The position numbers and the translations under genes are program-made. The notes under the pieces were generated by a model. The model did not search any database. It saw nothing but the letters and a program-made list of their open reading frames with translations, and had not been told where the DNA came from. A stretch of 64,000 nt of DNA from Flavobacterium sp. NKUCC04_CG. GTDB taxonomy: Bacteria > Bacteroidota > Bacteroidia > Flavobacteriales > Flavobacteriaceae. Location of the stretch: assembly GCF_019345525.1 (NCBI RefSeq), contig NZ_JAHKRA010000006.1:1-64000 (forward strand), in the 5' to 3' direction. Shown piece by piece: positions 49,792 through 57,938 of this stretch (positions are counted from its first letter, which is position 1; every line of letters begins with the position of its first letter).

Positions 49792-50787
49792 TTAATCCAA
49801 TTTATCGGTTAATTTTTTAAATACTTTTTTCGGGTCTTTTCCTTCGTATAAAATATCGTAAACCGCATCGATAATTGGCGTTTTTGCACCGTATCTTTTG
49901 TTGAGTTCAAAAGCACTTTTGGCAGCATAATACCCCTCTGCAATCATGTTCATTTCCATTTGCGCAGATTTCACGGTATATCCTTTACCAATCATATTTC
50001 CGAACATTCTATTACGCGAGAAAAGCGAATAGCCTGTAACCAACAAGTCACCTAAATAGGCGGAATCGTTTATATTCCTTTTCATCTTATGTACTTTCTG
50101 AATAAACTTTTTCATCTCGCGGATAGCATTACTCATCAATAGGGCTTGAAAATTATCTCCATATCCCAATCCGTGCGCCATTCCACAAGCAATGGCATAG
50201 ATGTTTTTAAGCATGGCCGCATATTCCGTACCGATAATATCGTCGGATATTTTTACTTTAATATAATGGCTGCTTAGACAAGCTGCCAGTATTTCTGCAT
50301 TTTCCGTATTTGAACAAGCGATTGTCAAATAAGACAGGCGCTCCAAGGCTACCTCTTCAGCATGGCATGGTCCCGTTAAAACACCTATATTTTCATAAGG
50401 AATATTGTAAACTTGATGGAAATGCTCACCAACAATCAGACTGGTCTCTGGTATGATTCCTTTAATTGCTGAAAAAATCACCTTATCGTCCAAACTTTCC
50501 TTTAAATTTTGAAGTTCCGCATTTAAAAAGGCTGACGGAATAGCGAAAATAATATAGTCCGCATAAGCAACTGCCTCATTGATGTCGTTCGTTAACCGCA
50601 ATTGGTCGGTATCAAATTCAACAGCACTTAAATAATTTGGATTGTGTTTATTAACTTTTAGTGCTTCTACCGCTGCTTCACTTCGCATATACCAAGCAAT
50701 TTCAGATAGATTTTCGCAAAGCATTTTGGCAATGGCCGTGGCCCAGCTTCCTCCTCCTATAACTGCAAACTTTGGACTTTCCTTCAT
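49792..50787 (-). CDS. gpsA: glycerol-3-phosphate dehydrogenase [NAD(P)+]
   Basis: 331 residues from the ATG at 50787. NAD loop GGGSWATAIAKML at the start, IFAIPSAFLNAELQNL, IKGIIPETSLIVGEHF, VLTGPCHAEEVAL (substrate), and KNIYAIACGMAHGLGYGDNFQALLMSNAIREM with the catalytic Lys. Makes sn-glycerol-3-phosphate from dihydroxyacetone phosphate for phospholipids. A further ATG at 50805 (MNNMCYM) lies at the predicted transcription start, so 50787 is preferred. Confidence 0.95.
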   Translation of the reverse strand: MKESPKFAVIGGGSWATAIAKMLCENLSEIAWYMRSEAAVEALKVNKHNPNYLSAVEFDTDQLRLTNDINEAVAYADYIIFAIPSAFLNAELQNLKESLDDKVIFSAIKGIIPETSLIVGEHFHQVYNIPYENIGVLTGPCHAEEVALERLSYLTIACSNTENAEILAACLSSHYIKVKISDDIIGTEYAAMLKNIYAIACGMAHGLGYGDNFQALLMSNAIREMKKFIQKVHKMKRNINDSAYLGDLLVTGYSLFSRNRMFGNMIGKGYTVKSAQMEMNMIAEGYYAAKSAFELNKRYGAKTPIIDAVYDILYEGKDPKKVFKKLTDKLD

Positions 50788-50809
50788 ATAACACATATTG
50801 TTCAACCAC

Positions 50810-50817
50810 CAAAAGTA
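50810..50817 (-). promoter_or_regulatory. -7 box TACTTTTG before gpsA
   Basis: Exact TAnnTTTG on minus. A TTTG at 50834-50837 (minus) lies 16 bp upstream as a possible -33. Confidence 0.5.
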
Positions 50818-50839
50818 GTTAAAAAACTAATTTCAAACA

Positions 50840-51392
50840 ATTAACTATTCACAAGTATTAAAATAATTAAATAAACATCATTCTAAATATAGTAAATTTT
50901 TCAATTAAAAACTCAATATTTTAAAAATAAATATTAGAATTATCAATGTTATTAATCAAAACAATCCATTAAATCTAAGCAAATAGGATAAGTGGAAGTT
51001 TCTACACAAACTGACAAGATGAAAAACTTTAACACTAACTTAATATTGCCAAACACAATTCTACTACAATTAGTGCCGTTATCATAAGCAGTTGGACGAA
51101 TTAATAGAAAAGCAATCTTAAAAAACTGCTTTTAAAACAGTTGTCTAGTGTTTTTTATTTTGGTATAAAAGCGTTCGTCTGGATTCGAACGCTTTTTGTT
51201 TTTTAGCTGCAAACACCAATTTCAAGCGTATCAAATCCGTAGATTTAGTGTTTTATAAACAGAGCTCTAGGAAAACTTAAATAATAGAAATCGGACAGGT
51301 AGTTTAGCCAAGCTGACTGCAGTACTCCAATGTACAAAACACAAGGCAACTCTAGCGAATTTACACAGGGTGTATTTAGCTTATTCGATGTA
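50840..51392. other. gene-free region with orphan terminator and possible small RNA
   Basis: About 550 bp. Contains a 22-codon frame (51019-51087), a small stem AACTG/CAGTT (51123-51141) and a strong terminator at 51167-51206 that no known plus-strand gene uses. This arrangement suggests an unannotated plus-strand small RNA or short peptide gene of ~150-200 nt. No tRNA found. Confidence 0.35.
51167..51206 (+). terminator. orphan Rho-independent terminator
   Basis: AAAGCGTTCG (51168-51177) pairs with CGAACGCTTT (51186-51195), then TTTTTGTTTTTT. Plus-strand orientation, with no gene upstream on plus. Confidence 0.75.
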
Positions 51393-51977
51393 TTATTTCT
51401 TGTAAAATAGGTTGTGATTAATATACTTCCAGACTTCACCATCCAATAAGGGGCGTACGTCTTTATGATCCATAATACCCTGTCGAATTGCCGTCGAAGA
51501 GATTTCGATAATAGGAGCCTCGACCAACTTTATGTTAGAAATATCGGTTGTATGTGGTAAATCCGATACCTCATCAGAAATTCTCGGATATACATAAATC
51601 GGATAGTGTTCCACAATTAAATCGTAGTTTTTCCACTTAGTAAGGGATTTCAGATTGTCTTCACCCATGATAAGCGCAAACTGATTTTTGGGAAATTTTT
51701 CTTGCAGATACGCTAAGGTGTTGACTGTATAATTGGGTTGTGGCAGATTAAATTCGATATCCGAAGGGCGGATTCTCGGATAATCTCGTGTAGCCAAATG
51801 AACCATTTGAAGACGGTGATAGTCTTCTAACAAGCCGCTCTTTTTCTTGAGCGGATTATGAGGAGTTACCACCATCCATATTTCATCTAAATCACTGTAT
51901 TGAGCCAAGTGATTGGCAATGATAAGATGCCCAACATGGATGGGATTAAAAGTACCGAAATACAATCCAATCTTCAT
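51393..51977 (-). CDS. nadD: nicotinate-nucleotide adenylyltransferase
   Basis: 194 residues. GTFNPIHVGHLIIANH holds the (H/T)xGH nucleotidyltransferase motif, MVVTPHNPLKKK the substrate loop and ISSTAIRQGI the second conserved motif. Makes deamido-NAD from nicotinate mononucleotide and ATP. Third gene of the yicC-gmk-nadD operon, six bases after gmk. Confidence 0.95.
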   Translation of the reverse strand: MKIGLYFGTFNPIHVGHLIIANHLAQYSDLDEIWMVVTPHNPLKKKSGLLEDYHRLQMVHLATRDYPRIRPSDIEFNLPQPNYTVNTLAYLQEKFPKNQFALIMGEDNLKSLTKWKNYDLIVEHYPIYVYPRISDEVSDLPHTTDISNIKLVEAPIIEISSTAIRQGIMDHKDVRPLLDGEVWKYINHNLFYKK

Positions 51978-51983
51978 GCTAAA

Positions 51984-52559
51984 TTAATTTTGTTTAATAA
52001 ATTCTTTGACTAATTCGTAGGCTTCTTTTTGAGCTACTTCCAAATCATAGTTTTTAATAATCGTATCAAACTGAGGCGCTGTAGCTAATTCAACCGAAGC
52101 TTTAGCAATTCTCATATTGATTTTGTCATCACTTTCAGTAGAGCGTTTTTTCAATCGAATTTTTAATTCGTCTATACTCGGTGGTTTTACGAAAACCGCC
52201 AAAGTTTCTTCTGGAAATTTGCTTTTAATACGCAAGCCGCCGGCCACGTCAATATCAAAGATTACATTTTTTCCAAGACTCCAGATTCGCTCCACTTCAC
52301 TTTTTAAAGTTCCGTAAAAATTATCGCGATATACTTCTTCCCATTCTAAAAAATCTTCGGCTTTGATGTGCTGTTTGAAATCGTGCAACGACATAAAATA
52401 ATAATCTGTTCCGTCGATTTCCGTACCGCGTGGTTCTCTCGAAGTAGCCGAAATAGAAAAGGCTAAATTAAGATCTTCTTGTTGAAGCAAATACTTTACA
52501 ATAGTGGTTTTTCCCGATCCAGAAGGTGCTGAAAATACGATGAGTTTGCCTTTTTTCAT
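51984..52559 (-). CDS. gmk: guanylate kinase
   Basis: 191 residues. P-loop SAPSGSGKTTI near the start, SISATSREPRGTEIDGTDYYFM for GMP binding, FLEWEEVYRDNFYGTL and VIFDIDVAGGLRIK. Phosphorylates GMP to GDP. Between yicC and nadD in one operon. Confidence 0.97.
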   Translation of the reverse strand: MKKGKLIVFSAPSGSGKTTIVKYLLQQEDLNLAFSISATSREPRGTEIDGTDYYFMSLHDFKQHIKAEDFLEWEEVYRDNFYGTLKSEVERIWSLGKNVIFDIDVAGGLRIKSKFPEETLAVFVKPPSIDELKIRLKKRSTESDDKINMRIAKASVELATAPQFDTIIKNYDLEVAQKEAYELVKEFIKQN

Positions 52560-52581
52560 AAAAATTCGTTATGCGTGACTA

Positions 52582-53442
52582 TTATAAAACGTTGAGTACT
52601 TGCTCTTTTATTTTTTCCAATTCATCTTTCATCAAAACCACTAGTTTTTGCATTTCTGAATGGTTGGATTTAGATCCCATGGTGTTGATTTCACGTCCCA
52701 TTTCCTGAGCGATAAAGCCTAATTTACGCCCATTTGCCTCAGAACCGGATAAGGTTTCGATAAAGTAATCCAAATGATTCGTCAAACGAACTTGCTCTTC
52801 GGTGATATCCATTTTTTCAAGATAGTAAATCAATTCCTGTTCAAATCGGTTTTCGTCGACGTTAACTTGAAGTTCTGCCAAATTATTTTTTAAACGATCC
52901 TTCACCGTCTGAATTCGCTGTCCATCTAAAGCTGCTGCCAACTCCATACTGTTGCGAATATTAGCTATACGCAATCTGAAATCCGTTTCCAGTGTATTCC
53001 CCTCGCTATTTCTAAAAGATTTAATATTCGCCAAAGCTTGTATAATAACTTTTTGAATTTCAATCCACTCGTTCTCATCAAGTTCAACACGTTCTACCTT
53101 TAATGAATCGGGCATTCTCACAGCCATTTTCATCAACTCAGTCTCATCGGCCTCAGGTAGAATAGCTTTCATTTGATTGATATAAGCCATCACAATTGGA
53201 GCGTTTATCTTGTTTGATGTTTCCTCCGCTGTAACTTCTACGTACAAAGAAAAATCAACTTTTCCGCGCTCTAATTCATGTGCTATCTGATTTCTCAAAG
53301 GCAATTCTTTCTCTCTATATGTCAAAGGAAGTCGTACGTTTAGGTCTAAACCCTTACTGTTTAACGATTTCACCTCTACAGTAATCTTTTTGGTTGGCAA
53401 TTGCATACTTGCTTTCCCAAATCCAGTCATGGAATGTATCAT
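52582..53442 (-). CDS. yicC: YicC/YloC family endoribonuclease
   Basis: 286 residues from the ATG at 53442 (MIHSMTGFGKA, the classic start). LNSKGLDLNVRLP early and the C-terminal ERGRKLGFIAQEMGREINTMGSKSN-type block (here EANGRKLGFIAQEMGREINTMGSKSN) are diagnostic. Family members are RNA-cleaving enzymes that trim small or messenger RNAs. First gene of the operon with gmk and nadD, an order found in many bacteria. Confidence 0.94.
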   Translation of the reverse strand: MIHSMTGFGKASMQLPTKKITVEVKSLNSKGLDLNVRLPLTYREKELPLRNQIAHELERGKVDFSLYVEVTAEETSNKINAPIVMAYINQMKAILPEADETELMKMAVRMPDSLKVERVELDENEWIEIQKVIIQALANIKSFRNSEGNTLETDFRLRIANIRNSMELAAALDGQRIQTVKDRLKNNLAELQVNVDENRFEQELIYYLEKMDITEEQVRLTNHLDYFIETLSGSEANGRKLGFIAQEMGREINTMGSKSNHSEMQKLVVLMKDELEKIKEQVLNVL

Positions 53443-53462
53443 ATTCAAAATAATAATAGCTA

Positions 53463-53470
53463 CAAAGGTA
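53463..53470 (-). promoter_or_regulatory. -7 box TACCTTTG before yicC
   Basis: Exact TAnnTTTG on minus, 20 bp before the yicC ATG. Drives yicC-gmk-nadD. Confidence 0.5.
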
Positions 53471-53561
53471 CTAAAAAAGTATCTAGCTAAATTCAGTTTC
53501 AGTTATTTATAATATTTCTGCTCTAATAGCAAAAGATTCGAAACCCTTTCGAGTTTAAAAT

Positions 53562-53597
53562 AAAAAAACCTAATCGATTTAAGATTAGGTTTTTTTA
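53562..53597 (-). terminator. terminator of aqpZ
   Basis: ACCTAATC (53568-53575) pairs with GATTAGGT (53583-53590); seven-base U-run on minus. It begins just past the aqpZ stop. Confidence 0.85.
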
Positions 53598-53599
53598 TT

Positions 53600-54310
53600 T
53601 TAGTCTTGCTTAGCGTCTTTTTGCAACAAGAATTTATATATCAAGCCTCCCACAACAGCCCCAGCAATTGGAGCTATCCAAAACAGCCATAATTGAGAAA
53701 TATACGCTCCTCCCACAAAAACAGCTTGAGAAGTAGCACGTGCTGGATTTACCGAAGTATTGGTAATGGGAATAGAAATCAAATGAATCAAAGTCAAGGC
53801 TAAACCTATTGCTATTCCCGCAAATCGACCGTTGGCATATTTATCAGTTGCACCTAAAATTACAATCAAAAAAAATGCCGTGAGTACAAACTCCGCGATA
53901 AAGGCGGCATTCATGCCATAACCCTGAGGAGAAAGGGAACCGTATCCATTGGCAGCAAACGCTCCTGCCGAGCTAGCATCAATTCCATTAGCAGCATTAC
54001 CGGTATATATACAATATAAAACGCTAGCTGCAGCCACACCTCCCAATACTTGTGAGACGATGTAAGGTGCTAATTCTTTGCCTGGAAATCGACCTCCGGC
54101 ATACAATCCAAAAGATACTGCTGGATTAAAATGTCCTCCCGAAATATGACCTACTGCATAAGCCATGGTTAATACTGTCAATCCAAATGCGAGAGCCACC
54201 CCTAAATAACCTATGCCTACACCTGGAACACCAGCTGCAAACAAGGCACTACCACATCCACCGAAAACCAACCAGAAGGTTCCGAAAAATTCTGCAAAAT
54301 AACTTTTCAT
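53600..54310 (-). CDS. aqpZ: aquaporin Z
   Basis: 236 residues, six membrane helices with two half-helix NPA loops: [18 protein letters not shown] and [20 protein letters not shown]. The [16 protein letters not shown] run, with its His, is that of water-selective AqpZ rather than glycerol facilitators. Inner membrane. Single-gene unit with its own promoter box (54341-54348) and terminator. Confidence 0.95.
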   Translation of the reverse strand: MKSYFAEFFGTFWLVFGGCGSALFAAGVPGVGIGYLGVALAFGLTVLTMAYAVGHISGGHFNPAVSFGLYAGGRFPGKELAPYIVSQVLGGVAAASVLYCIYTGNAANGIDASSAGAFAANGYGSLSPQGYGMNAAFIAEFVLTAFFLIVILGATDKYANGRFAGIAIGLALTLIHLISIPITNTSVNPARATSQAVFVGGAYISQLWLFWIAPIAGAVVGGLIYKFLLQKDAKQD

Positions 54311-54340
54311 AAATTAAAATTTAAGATTCTGTTAAATTTA

Positions 54341-54348
54341 CAAAACTA
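54341..54348 (-). promoter_or_regulatory. -7 box TAGTTTTG before aqpZ
   Basis: Exact TAnnTTTG on minus, 30 bp upstream of the ATG. Confidence 0.45.
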
Positions 54349-54361
54349 AAATTATCTATTA

Positions 54362-54724
54362 TTACACTCTATTAACTTTTTTACATGAAATTAACTCCCC
54401 TACTGTTTTCGAAGAATTCCCAATAAAAATGCGCCCTTCAACAATAGCAACCGGTCTACTCAGAAAGGTATAATGCTCTAAAATTAGATTTTTATAATCC
54501 TGCTCCGTTAATTTTGTGTCTTTTAAACCTCTTTCCTTGTATAATTTCGCTCTTTTACTAAAAAGAGACTCATAACTACCCGATAAGTTTTTCATCTCCT
54601 CCAATTGCGATGCTGTAATTGGATTTGATTTAATATCCTGCAACTCAAATTGGTCTAAATCCGGAATTTGGTTTAGAATTTTCCTACAGGTATCACAGGT
54701 TTTTAAATGGTATATTTTTTTCAT
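54362..54724 (-). CDS. ArsC/Spx-family thioredoxin-fold protein
   Basis: 120 residues. CDTC at positions 10-13, then DIKSNPITASQLEEM and LIL-H-(Y/F)-x-F-L-(S/K)-RPV, the C-terminal R-P-(V/I) substrate loop of arsenate reductase-like proteins. Has the C-x2-C of Spx-like members, so reductase or regulator roles are both possible. No ars genes nearby, so arsenic resistance is not indicated. Confidence 0.85.
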   Translation of the reverse strand: MKKIYHLKTCDTCRKILNQIPDLDQFELQDIKSNPITASQLEEMKNLSGSYESLFSKRAKLYKERGLKDTKLTEQDYKNLILEHYTFLSRPVAIVEGRIFIGNSSKTVGELISCKKVNRV

Positions 54725-54742
54725 AATCTTTTCTAGTATATT

Positions 54743-54840
54743 CTCAAGCCTTTTAAACTCCCATTAAATTTTACACCAGAAACTCCCGAGTAAAAATGGG
54801 TGTGACGATTCGGATTTTATCCTAACAAACAAGGCTTGAG
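54743..54840 (-). other. long-range inverted repeat downstream of ferredoxin gene
   Basis: CTCAAGCCTT (54743-54752) and AAGGCTTGAG (54831-54840) are perfect complements about 78 bp apart, with smaller nested pairs (CCCATT/AATGGG and ACACC/GGTGT) between them. Could fold as one branched RNA at the 3' end of the trhO-U32-ferredoxin transcript. Confidence 0.4.
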
Positions 54841-54845
54841 TATTA

Positions 54846-55076
54846 TTAAATATTTTTGACTTTAATGATGTGAACAGGACATATTTTCTCTGCTTGCTCA
54901 CAACCTTCCAAAATGGTGTAGTCCACAGTTTTTACCGTATGAAAACCCTTATTGTCTTGCGCTTTCAGCAATACGGTTTTACCGTCTTTCTTTGACATCT
55001 GAAATTGCCCCGGAGCTACCTCCACACAATAGTTACAACCGATGCATTTTTCGCGTTGCAAAGTAATGATAATCAT
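54846..55076 (-). CDS. small [4Fe-4S] ferredoxin
   Basis: 76 residues. C11-x2-C14-x2-C17 and a fourth Cys in KICPVH (Cys66) ligate one [4Fe-4S] cluster; Cys59 may be spare. Single-cluster ferredoxin. The ATG overlaps the stop of the U32 gene (TAATG), so translation is coupled. Likely gives electrons to the U32 protein or helps its cluster; inference from the operon. Confidence 0.9.
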   Translation of the reverse strand: MIIITLQREKCIGCNYCVEVAPGQFQMSKKDGKTVLLKAQDNKGFHTVKTVDYTILEGCEQAEKICPVHIIKVKNI

Positions 55077-56317
55077 TAATTTTCTACGATTTTATAAAGC
55101 TTATCGGCCATTCGTACTCTAAAGGGCAACTTAATGGTACAGTCATCACCCCTAAGCGCTTTAGTTGCCAGCTGCTCATTGACATACATTTCTTCAATTG
55201 TCAATTCTTCTACCCCAGTTGTAGGTCCCGTAATCAATATACGATCCCCTTTTTTAATATCGTAAGCCTCAATTTTAAATTCACCAATAGCAGCCTTTTG
55301 GAAAAAATGAGTTGCCTTTCCAACATATACCTTTTTCTGAGTGGCATTGGATCCGGAATTATCACTCCATTCTCCTAATTTCTGACCCAAATAATAGCCA
55401 CTCCAAAAACCGCGATTATAGACCGTTTCCAGATCTTTCATCCATTGATTTACTTTGTCAGTTGTAAATGTTCCCGCTGCCTGTGCATCAATTGCCTCTC
55501 TATATGTTTTGACAACGGTAGCAACATATTCTGGAGCACGTCCACGCCCCTCTAATTTTAACACCTTAATACCCGAATCAATCACTTGATCCAAGAAGTC
55601 TAAGGTACACAAATCTTTGGGCGACATCATGTATTCGTTATCAATCTCAATCTCTAAACCCGAATCCTGATCAATCACGGTGTACTTCTTGCGACAATTT
55701 TGCTTACAGGCCCCGCGATTGGCTGAAGAATTATGGGAATGTAAACTCAGATAACACTTGCCAGAAACCGCCATACACAAGGCACCATGTCCAAAAATTT
55801 CAATCTCCACTAAATTGCCCGATGGTCCTTTTATACCTTCTTTTTCAATCTGCGCAGTTATGCTTTTTACTTGGCGCAAACTCAACTCTCTCGACAAAAC
55901 TATGGTATCCGCGAAAAGGCTGTAAAACTTTACGGTTTCGATATTAGTAACGTTTTGTTGTGTCGAAATATGAACTTCAAAATCAATAGCTCTTGCCGAA
56001 GCGATTACCGCTTGATCTGAAGCAATTACAGCGGTTAAACCCGCCTCTTTCGCCTTGTTCAATAGGGTTTTTACCACCGACAAATCATGGTCGTAGATGA
56101 TGGTATTTAGAGTCAGGTAGGTTCTGACTTTTTTCTCAGCACAACGCCTTGCAATTTCGGGCAAGTCATCCACTGAAAAATTAACCGTTGAACGCGCGCG
56201 CATGTTCAATTGATCTACACCAAAATAAACCGAATCCGCACCGTTATCTAACGCTGCTTGTAAAGATTCAAAATTACCTGCAGGAGCCATCAACTCCACC
56301 TTTCCCGAAACCGTCAT
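55076..56317 (-). CDS. U32 peptidase-family protein, TrhP-like (tRNA U34 hydroxylation)
   Basis: 413 residues. Starts VELMAPAGNFESLQAALDNGADSVYFG, the U32 signature. Four conserved Cys: GHGALCMAVSGKCYLSLHS and NRGACKQNCRKKY, as in E. coli TrhP (YegQ). Residues 333-413 are a U32 C-terminal beta-barrel (FFQKAAIGEFKIEAYDIKKGDRILITGPTTG). TrhP makes 5-hydroxyuridine at tRNA position 34 using prephenate. Three bases after trhO, the gene for the oxygen-dependent route to the same base, which strongly supports this role over proteolysis. Confidence 0.85.
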   Translation of the reverse strand: MTVSGKVELMAPAGNFESLQAALDNGADSVYFGVDQLNMRARSTVNFSVDDLPEIARRCAEKKVRTYLTLNTIIYDHDLSVVKTLLNKAKEAGLTAVIASDQAVIASARAIDFEVHISTQQNVTNIETVKFYSLFADTIVLSRELSLRQVKSITAQIEKEGIKGPSGNLVEIEIFGHGALCMAVSGKCYLSLHSHNSSANRGACKQNCRKKYTVIDQDSGLEIEIDNEYMMSPKDLCTLDFLDQVIDSGIKVLKLEGRGRAPEYVATVVKTYREAIDAQAAGTFTTDKVNQWMKDLETVYNRGFWSGYYLGQKLGEWSDNSGSNATQKKVYVGKATHFFQKAAIGEFKIEAYDIKKGDRILITGPTTGVEELTIEEMYVNEQLATKALRGDDCTIKLPFRVRMADKLYKIVEN

Positions 56318-56320
56318 CTT

Positions 56321-57685
56321 TTATGCTTGTATTTTATATAATAAATCAGATTTTCGCACTCTAAAATCCAAACTCAAGGTCATTTTATCACCAACTTGAG
56401 CTTGTTGAACTACAACTCCATTAACCATCATTTGCTGTAAGTCGTCCAATCGCTGTTCTCCCGTAGTCGGTCCAACAACAACAAGAATATCACCTAGTGC
56501 TATTGCTTCATTTTCAATCGAGAATTGTCCGACACCCGCTTTGGTAAAATAGTGCTCTACTCTACCTATCAATTTCTTTTTCTCAATGCGTTTTTTTCTG
56601 ATTTTCGTAACAGCGCTTACTTTGACAGGAACAATCTCATCAAAAACGTTGCGTTCATTCTTAAATTTTAAGGCGTCTGACTTCCCTTTTTTGAAAATCA
56701 AATTCCCCTTTTGAACACCACGACGCATGGCACGTTGTTCCTCCTCCGGCAATTGAATTACGGCGACACATTCATCGGAACAACAGTGGTGCATTTTCTC
56801 TGCACAATCATCACACTGAATAAACAACAAATGACAAGCTTCGTTGGCACAATTCACGTGAGTATCGCAAGGCTGTCCACATTGGTGACAATTTGCAATA
56901 ATATCATCGGTAATTCGCTCGCCTAAACGGTGATCAAACACAAAATTCTTTCCGATAAATTTACTTTTTAAGCCTTCCTCTTTTATTTGGCGGGTGTATT
57001 CTATAATACCACCTTCCAACTGATATACATTTTGGAAGCCTTTGTGCTTAAAGAATGCACTGGCCTTTTCACAACGTATTCCACCCGTGCAATACATCAA
57101 TAGATTCTTATCCTCTTTGTGTTCGGCAAGTTGCGCCTCAATAATAGGTAGTGACTCTCTAAAGGTATCTACATCAGGAGTTATGGCTCCTTCAAAATGC
57201 CCTATCTCACTTTCATAATGATTTCTCATGTCGATAACCACCGTATTGGGATCGCTCAACATCTCATTAAATTCTTTGGCTTTTAAATGTATACCGATAT
57301 CTGTTGCATCAAAACTGCTGTCTTTTAATCCGTCTGCAACGATTTTACTTCTAACCTTTACCGTTAGCTTAAGGAAAGACATATCGTCTTGTTCTACTGC
57401 GACATTTAAACGAATGCCCTTCATAAAATCATAAGCCTCTAAGGTTGCTCTCAGTGCTTCAAATCCTTCGGCAGGAACAGACATTTGTGCATTGATTCCC
57501 TCTTGGGCAACGTAGATTCTTCCCAAAGCATTTAAGTGGCTCCAAGCTAAGAAAAGGTCGTCTCTAAATTGTTGTGGGTTTTCGATTTTTGCGTAAGCAT
57601 AAAAAGATAGGGTCAAACGGTTTTGCCCGGCTTGCTCGATGAGCAAAGCTCTTTCTTCCGCGCTTAAAGTGTTATACAGTTGCAT
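56321..57685 (-). CDS. trhO: tRNA uridine-34 hydroxylase TrhO, with extra U32-type C-terminal domain
   Basis: 454 residues, about 100 more than E. coli TrhO (YceA). N-terminal acylphosphatase-like domain (~20-110), rhodanese domain with the catalytic Cys199 in CTGGIRCEKA, a Cys-rich zinc segment (CHQCGQPCDTHVNCANEACHLLFIQCDDCAEKMHHCCSDEC). Then unusually residues 374-454 align with the U32 C-terminal domain of its neighbour (GQFSIENEAIALGDILVVVGPTTG...FRVRKSDLLYKI), roughly 40 percent identical by hand alignment. Uses O2 to make ho5U34. First gene of the trhO-U32-ferredoxin operon. Confidence 0.92.
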   Translation of the reverse strand: MQLYNTLSAEERALLIEQAGQNRLTLSFYAYAKIENPQQFRDDLFLAWSHLNALGRIYVAQEGINAQMSVPAEGFEALRATLEAYDFMKGIRLNVAVEQDDMSFLKLTVKVRSKIVADGLKDSSFDATDIGIHLKAKEFNEMLSDPNTVVIDMRNHYESEIGHFEGAITPDVDTFRESLPIIEAQLAEHKEDKNLLMYCTGGIRCEKASAFFKHKGFQNVYQLEGGIIEYTRQIKEEGLKSKFIGKNFVFDHRLGERITDDIIANCHQCGQPCDTHVNCANEACHLLFIQCDDCAEKMHHCCSDECVAVIQLPEEEQRAMRRGVQKGNLIFKKGKSDALKFKNERNVFDEIVPVKVSAVTKIRKKRIEKKKLIGRVEHYFTKAGVGQFSIENEAIALGDILVVVGPTTGEQRLDDLQQMMVNGVVVQQAQVGDKMTLSLDFRVRKSDLLYKIQA

Positions 57686-57751
57686 GCTATTAACTTTTAA
57701 GTTGGTAAATAAACAATATGAAAAATCATTCTAATTGGAAGAATGAAGCGA

Positions 57752-57759
57752 CAAAGATA
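57752..57759 (-). promoter_or_regulatory. -7 box TATCTTTG before trhO
   Basis: Exact TAnnTTTG on minus, 66 bp upstream of the ATG. A 22-bp palindrome (57779-57800) lies just behind it, where an activator or repressor could act. Confidence 0.5.
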
Positions 57760-57778
57760 CCCTTTTTTAAAAATCCTA

Positions 57779-57800
57779 TAAAATGATAATTATCATTTTA
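57779..57800. promoter_or_regulatory. 22-bp perfect palindrome with Fur-like core
   Basis: Core ATGATAATTATCAT within a perfect 22-bp palindrome, between the divergent trhO and recA promoters. Resembles Fur/PerR-type sites (GATAAT half-sites), although the spacing is not the standard 7-1-7. It could tie tRNA hydroxylation to iron or oxygen; AT-rich chance is possible. Confidence 0.4.
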
Positions 57801-57888
57801 TGATGAAACACAGCAGTAAACACTGATTTTACGCTATAAGGAGGGATTTTATCGCTATTATTATAAATTCTAATGGGCAAGCAACTCC

Positions 57889-57918
57889 TTTGTAACTCAA
57901 AAAAAAGCTGTACTTTTA
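57889..57918 (+). promoter_or_regulatory. recA promoter
   Basis: TTTG (57889-57892) as -33, 18 bp, then TACTTTTA (57911-57918), one base off TAnnTTTG. No LexA-type box is visible. Confidence 0.5.
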
Positions 57919-57938
57919 CATTTCAAATTTTATGAAAG

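Noticed and set aside
51167..51206. tRNA T-arm-like sequence (GTTCGAATC on minus)
   Set aside because: No D- or anticodon arm can be built around it; it is the loop of a terminator hairpin.
54362..54724. Arsenic resistance gene
   Set aside because: Fold fits ArsC/Spx, but no ars operon partners occur nearby.
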